This document shows, piece by piece, positions 63,491 through 64,000 of a stretch of 64,000 bases of DNA. Both the position numbers and the translations under genes were made by a program. The notes under the pieces are model-generated. The model was not told where the DNA came from. It worked only from the letters and a program-made list of their open reading frames with translations, and did no database searches. The stretch covers positions 4,937 to 68,936 of the forward strand of contig CAMDEF010000016.1 in NCBI GenBank assembly GCA_945895265.1, written 5' to 3'. Within the stretch, counting starts at the first letter, position 1. Every line of letters begins with the position of its first letter. This DNA is from Bordetella parapertussis. Its GTDB lineage: Bacteria > Pseudomonadota > Gammaproteobacteria > Burkholderiales > Burkholderiaceae_B.

Positions 63491-64000
63491 ACTCTTTGAC
63501 CAAACGCAACAGTGGCTCTTTGAGTCATTGGTGCAGCCGTTGTTATTTCACGCGGGCATGAGTGGCGTGATTGAAGACGCCTACGACGGCACGATGTGGC
63601 TGTTAATTGGCTTGTTGCAAATTGGCTTTCTGGTCGTTGTCTTCGGCACCATGCAACGCGTGTGGCCCGCTGAGCCCGTGCGTGATCGTCAGCAGATCCG
63701 CCTCGATTTTTTGTACACGCTCATTCATCGCTTAGGGGTGTTTAGGCTTGCTCTGTTTTTTATGATCGATCCTCTGTGGGATGCACTCTTTGGTCAGGCG
63801 GGGTTAATGGGCTTTACGCCCTGGCATCTCGATGGGATCTGGCCTGGCGTCACTGACGGCGCGATTGCTAGCCTGGTGTTGTATTTGTTGGTCTTTGATG
63901 CCGTCGACTATTTTTATCATCGGGCGCAACATCGCTTTAACTGGTTTTGGAGCTTGCACGCGGTACATCACAGTCAGCGTCAAATGACGATGTGGAGCGA
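63474..64000 (+). CDS. Fatty acid hydroxylase/sterol desaturase-family protein (partial, C-terminus outside window)
   Basis: At least 175 codons are present, cut by the window end. The N-terminal part has three or four membrane segments (about 40-60, 78-100, 130-145). The di-iron histidine motifs are HxxxH at H149/H153 (DYFYHRAQHRFNWFW) and HxxHH at H162/H165/H166 (LHAVHHSQRQMTMW). They identify the FA-hydroxylase superfamily; the third histidine cluster lies outside. The substrate could be a lipid or hopanoid. It starts at the ATG at 63474 within the end of the deacetylase gene. Confidence 0.9.
   Translation, partial: MNQMIELFDQTQQWLFESLVQPLLFHAGMSGVIEDAYDGTMWLLIGLLQIGFLVVVFGTMQRVWPAEPVRDRQQIRLDFLYTLIHRLGVFRLALFFMIDPLWDALFGQAGLMGFTPWHLDGIWPGVTDGAIASLVLYLLVFDAVDYFYHRAQHRFNWFWSLHAVHHSQRQMTMWS

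Noticed and set aside
1..64000. CRISPR arrays, prophage, toxin-antitoxin or defence islands
   Set aside because: No regularly spaced repeats and no nuclease, integrase or phage structural motifs were found in any plausible reading frame.

Overview
The window is a chromosomal segment of a betaproteobacterium of the order Burkholderiales, most likely family Alcaligenaceae (Bordetella/Pusillimonas relatives). I infer this from gene order, from three Bug-type (TctC) solute receptors, and from Burkholderiales families such as PhaM, DUF2970, DUF3717 and the small cytochrome-oxidase assembly protein. No rRNA, tRNA, CRISPR array, insertion sequence or prophage was recognised. Coding density is high and no gene-free stretch exceeds about 250 bp.

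Positions 1-31.7 kb are mostly minus-strand housekeeping genes. They begin with the bc1 complex (petA-petB-petC, petC cut by the window edge), then mscL on the plus strand, a Nif3-family gene divergent from a DegS/DegQ-type protease, and an XRE regulator. A long co-directional run follows (transcribed right to left): mlaF-mlaE-mlaD-mlaA-mlaC, an ABC exporter pair, bolA/ibaG, murA, hisG-hisD-hisB-hisH-hisA-hisF-hisI-hisE, a HIT protein and tatA-tatB-tatC. It joins lipid trafficking, peptidoglycan precursor synthesis, histidine synthesis and Tat export. The expected hisC and mlaB are not in the run. Upstream lie gltB-gltD with a Bug receptor behind them, then a RAYT-like protein that has lost its catalytic residues and sits beside two REP-like repeats, and an SdiA-regulated-family gene. 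The last of these is divergent from rpoH, which carries a perfect CIRCE operator.

Positions 31.9-40.4 kb encode an aa3-type cytochrome c oxidase and its assembly apparatus on the plus strand: coxB, coxA, a 39-residue membrane protein, a DUF2970 protein, coxC, surf1, an SCO-like protein, ctaA, ctaB and senC. No cox11/ctaG lies at the usual place. Next come a DUF3717 protein, PhaM, glmU, an MFS exporter, a glycosyltransferase, an Lrp-family regulator and glmS. glmU and glmS both supply UDP-GlcNAc, which murA (13.5 kb) consumes.

Positions 48-64 kb look accessory and catabolic: a gamma-glutamyltransferase-like enzyme; an omega-amino acid aminotransferase divergent from a MocR regulator across a perfect inverted-repeat operator; an AsnC/Lrp regulator; and a carboxylesterase. 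A set of small-acid genes follows: Bug receptor, PEP-mutase/isocitrate-lyase-family lyase, two isochorismatase-fold hydrolases, an AtuA-like DUF1446 protein with its DUF4387 partner, and a second Bug receptor. The window ends in an envelope-type group of a YncE-like beta-propeller, a polysaccharide deacetylase and a truncated fatty-acid-hydroxylase/sterol-desaturase-family gene. A predicted three-way-junction element lies upstream of this group. Two gene remnants were found: an antiporter N-terminus behind rpoH and an EAL-domain C-terminus behind glmS.

All functional calls come from reading the protein sequences and recalling family motifs; no database search was possible. Starts were chosen from visible ribosome-binding sites and family N-termini.
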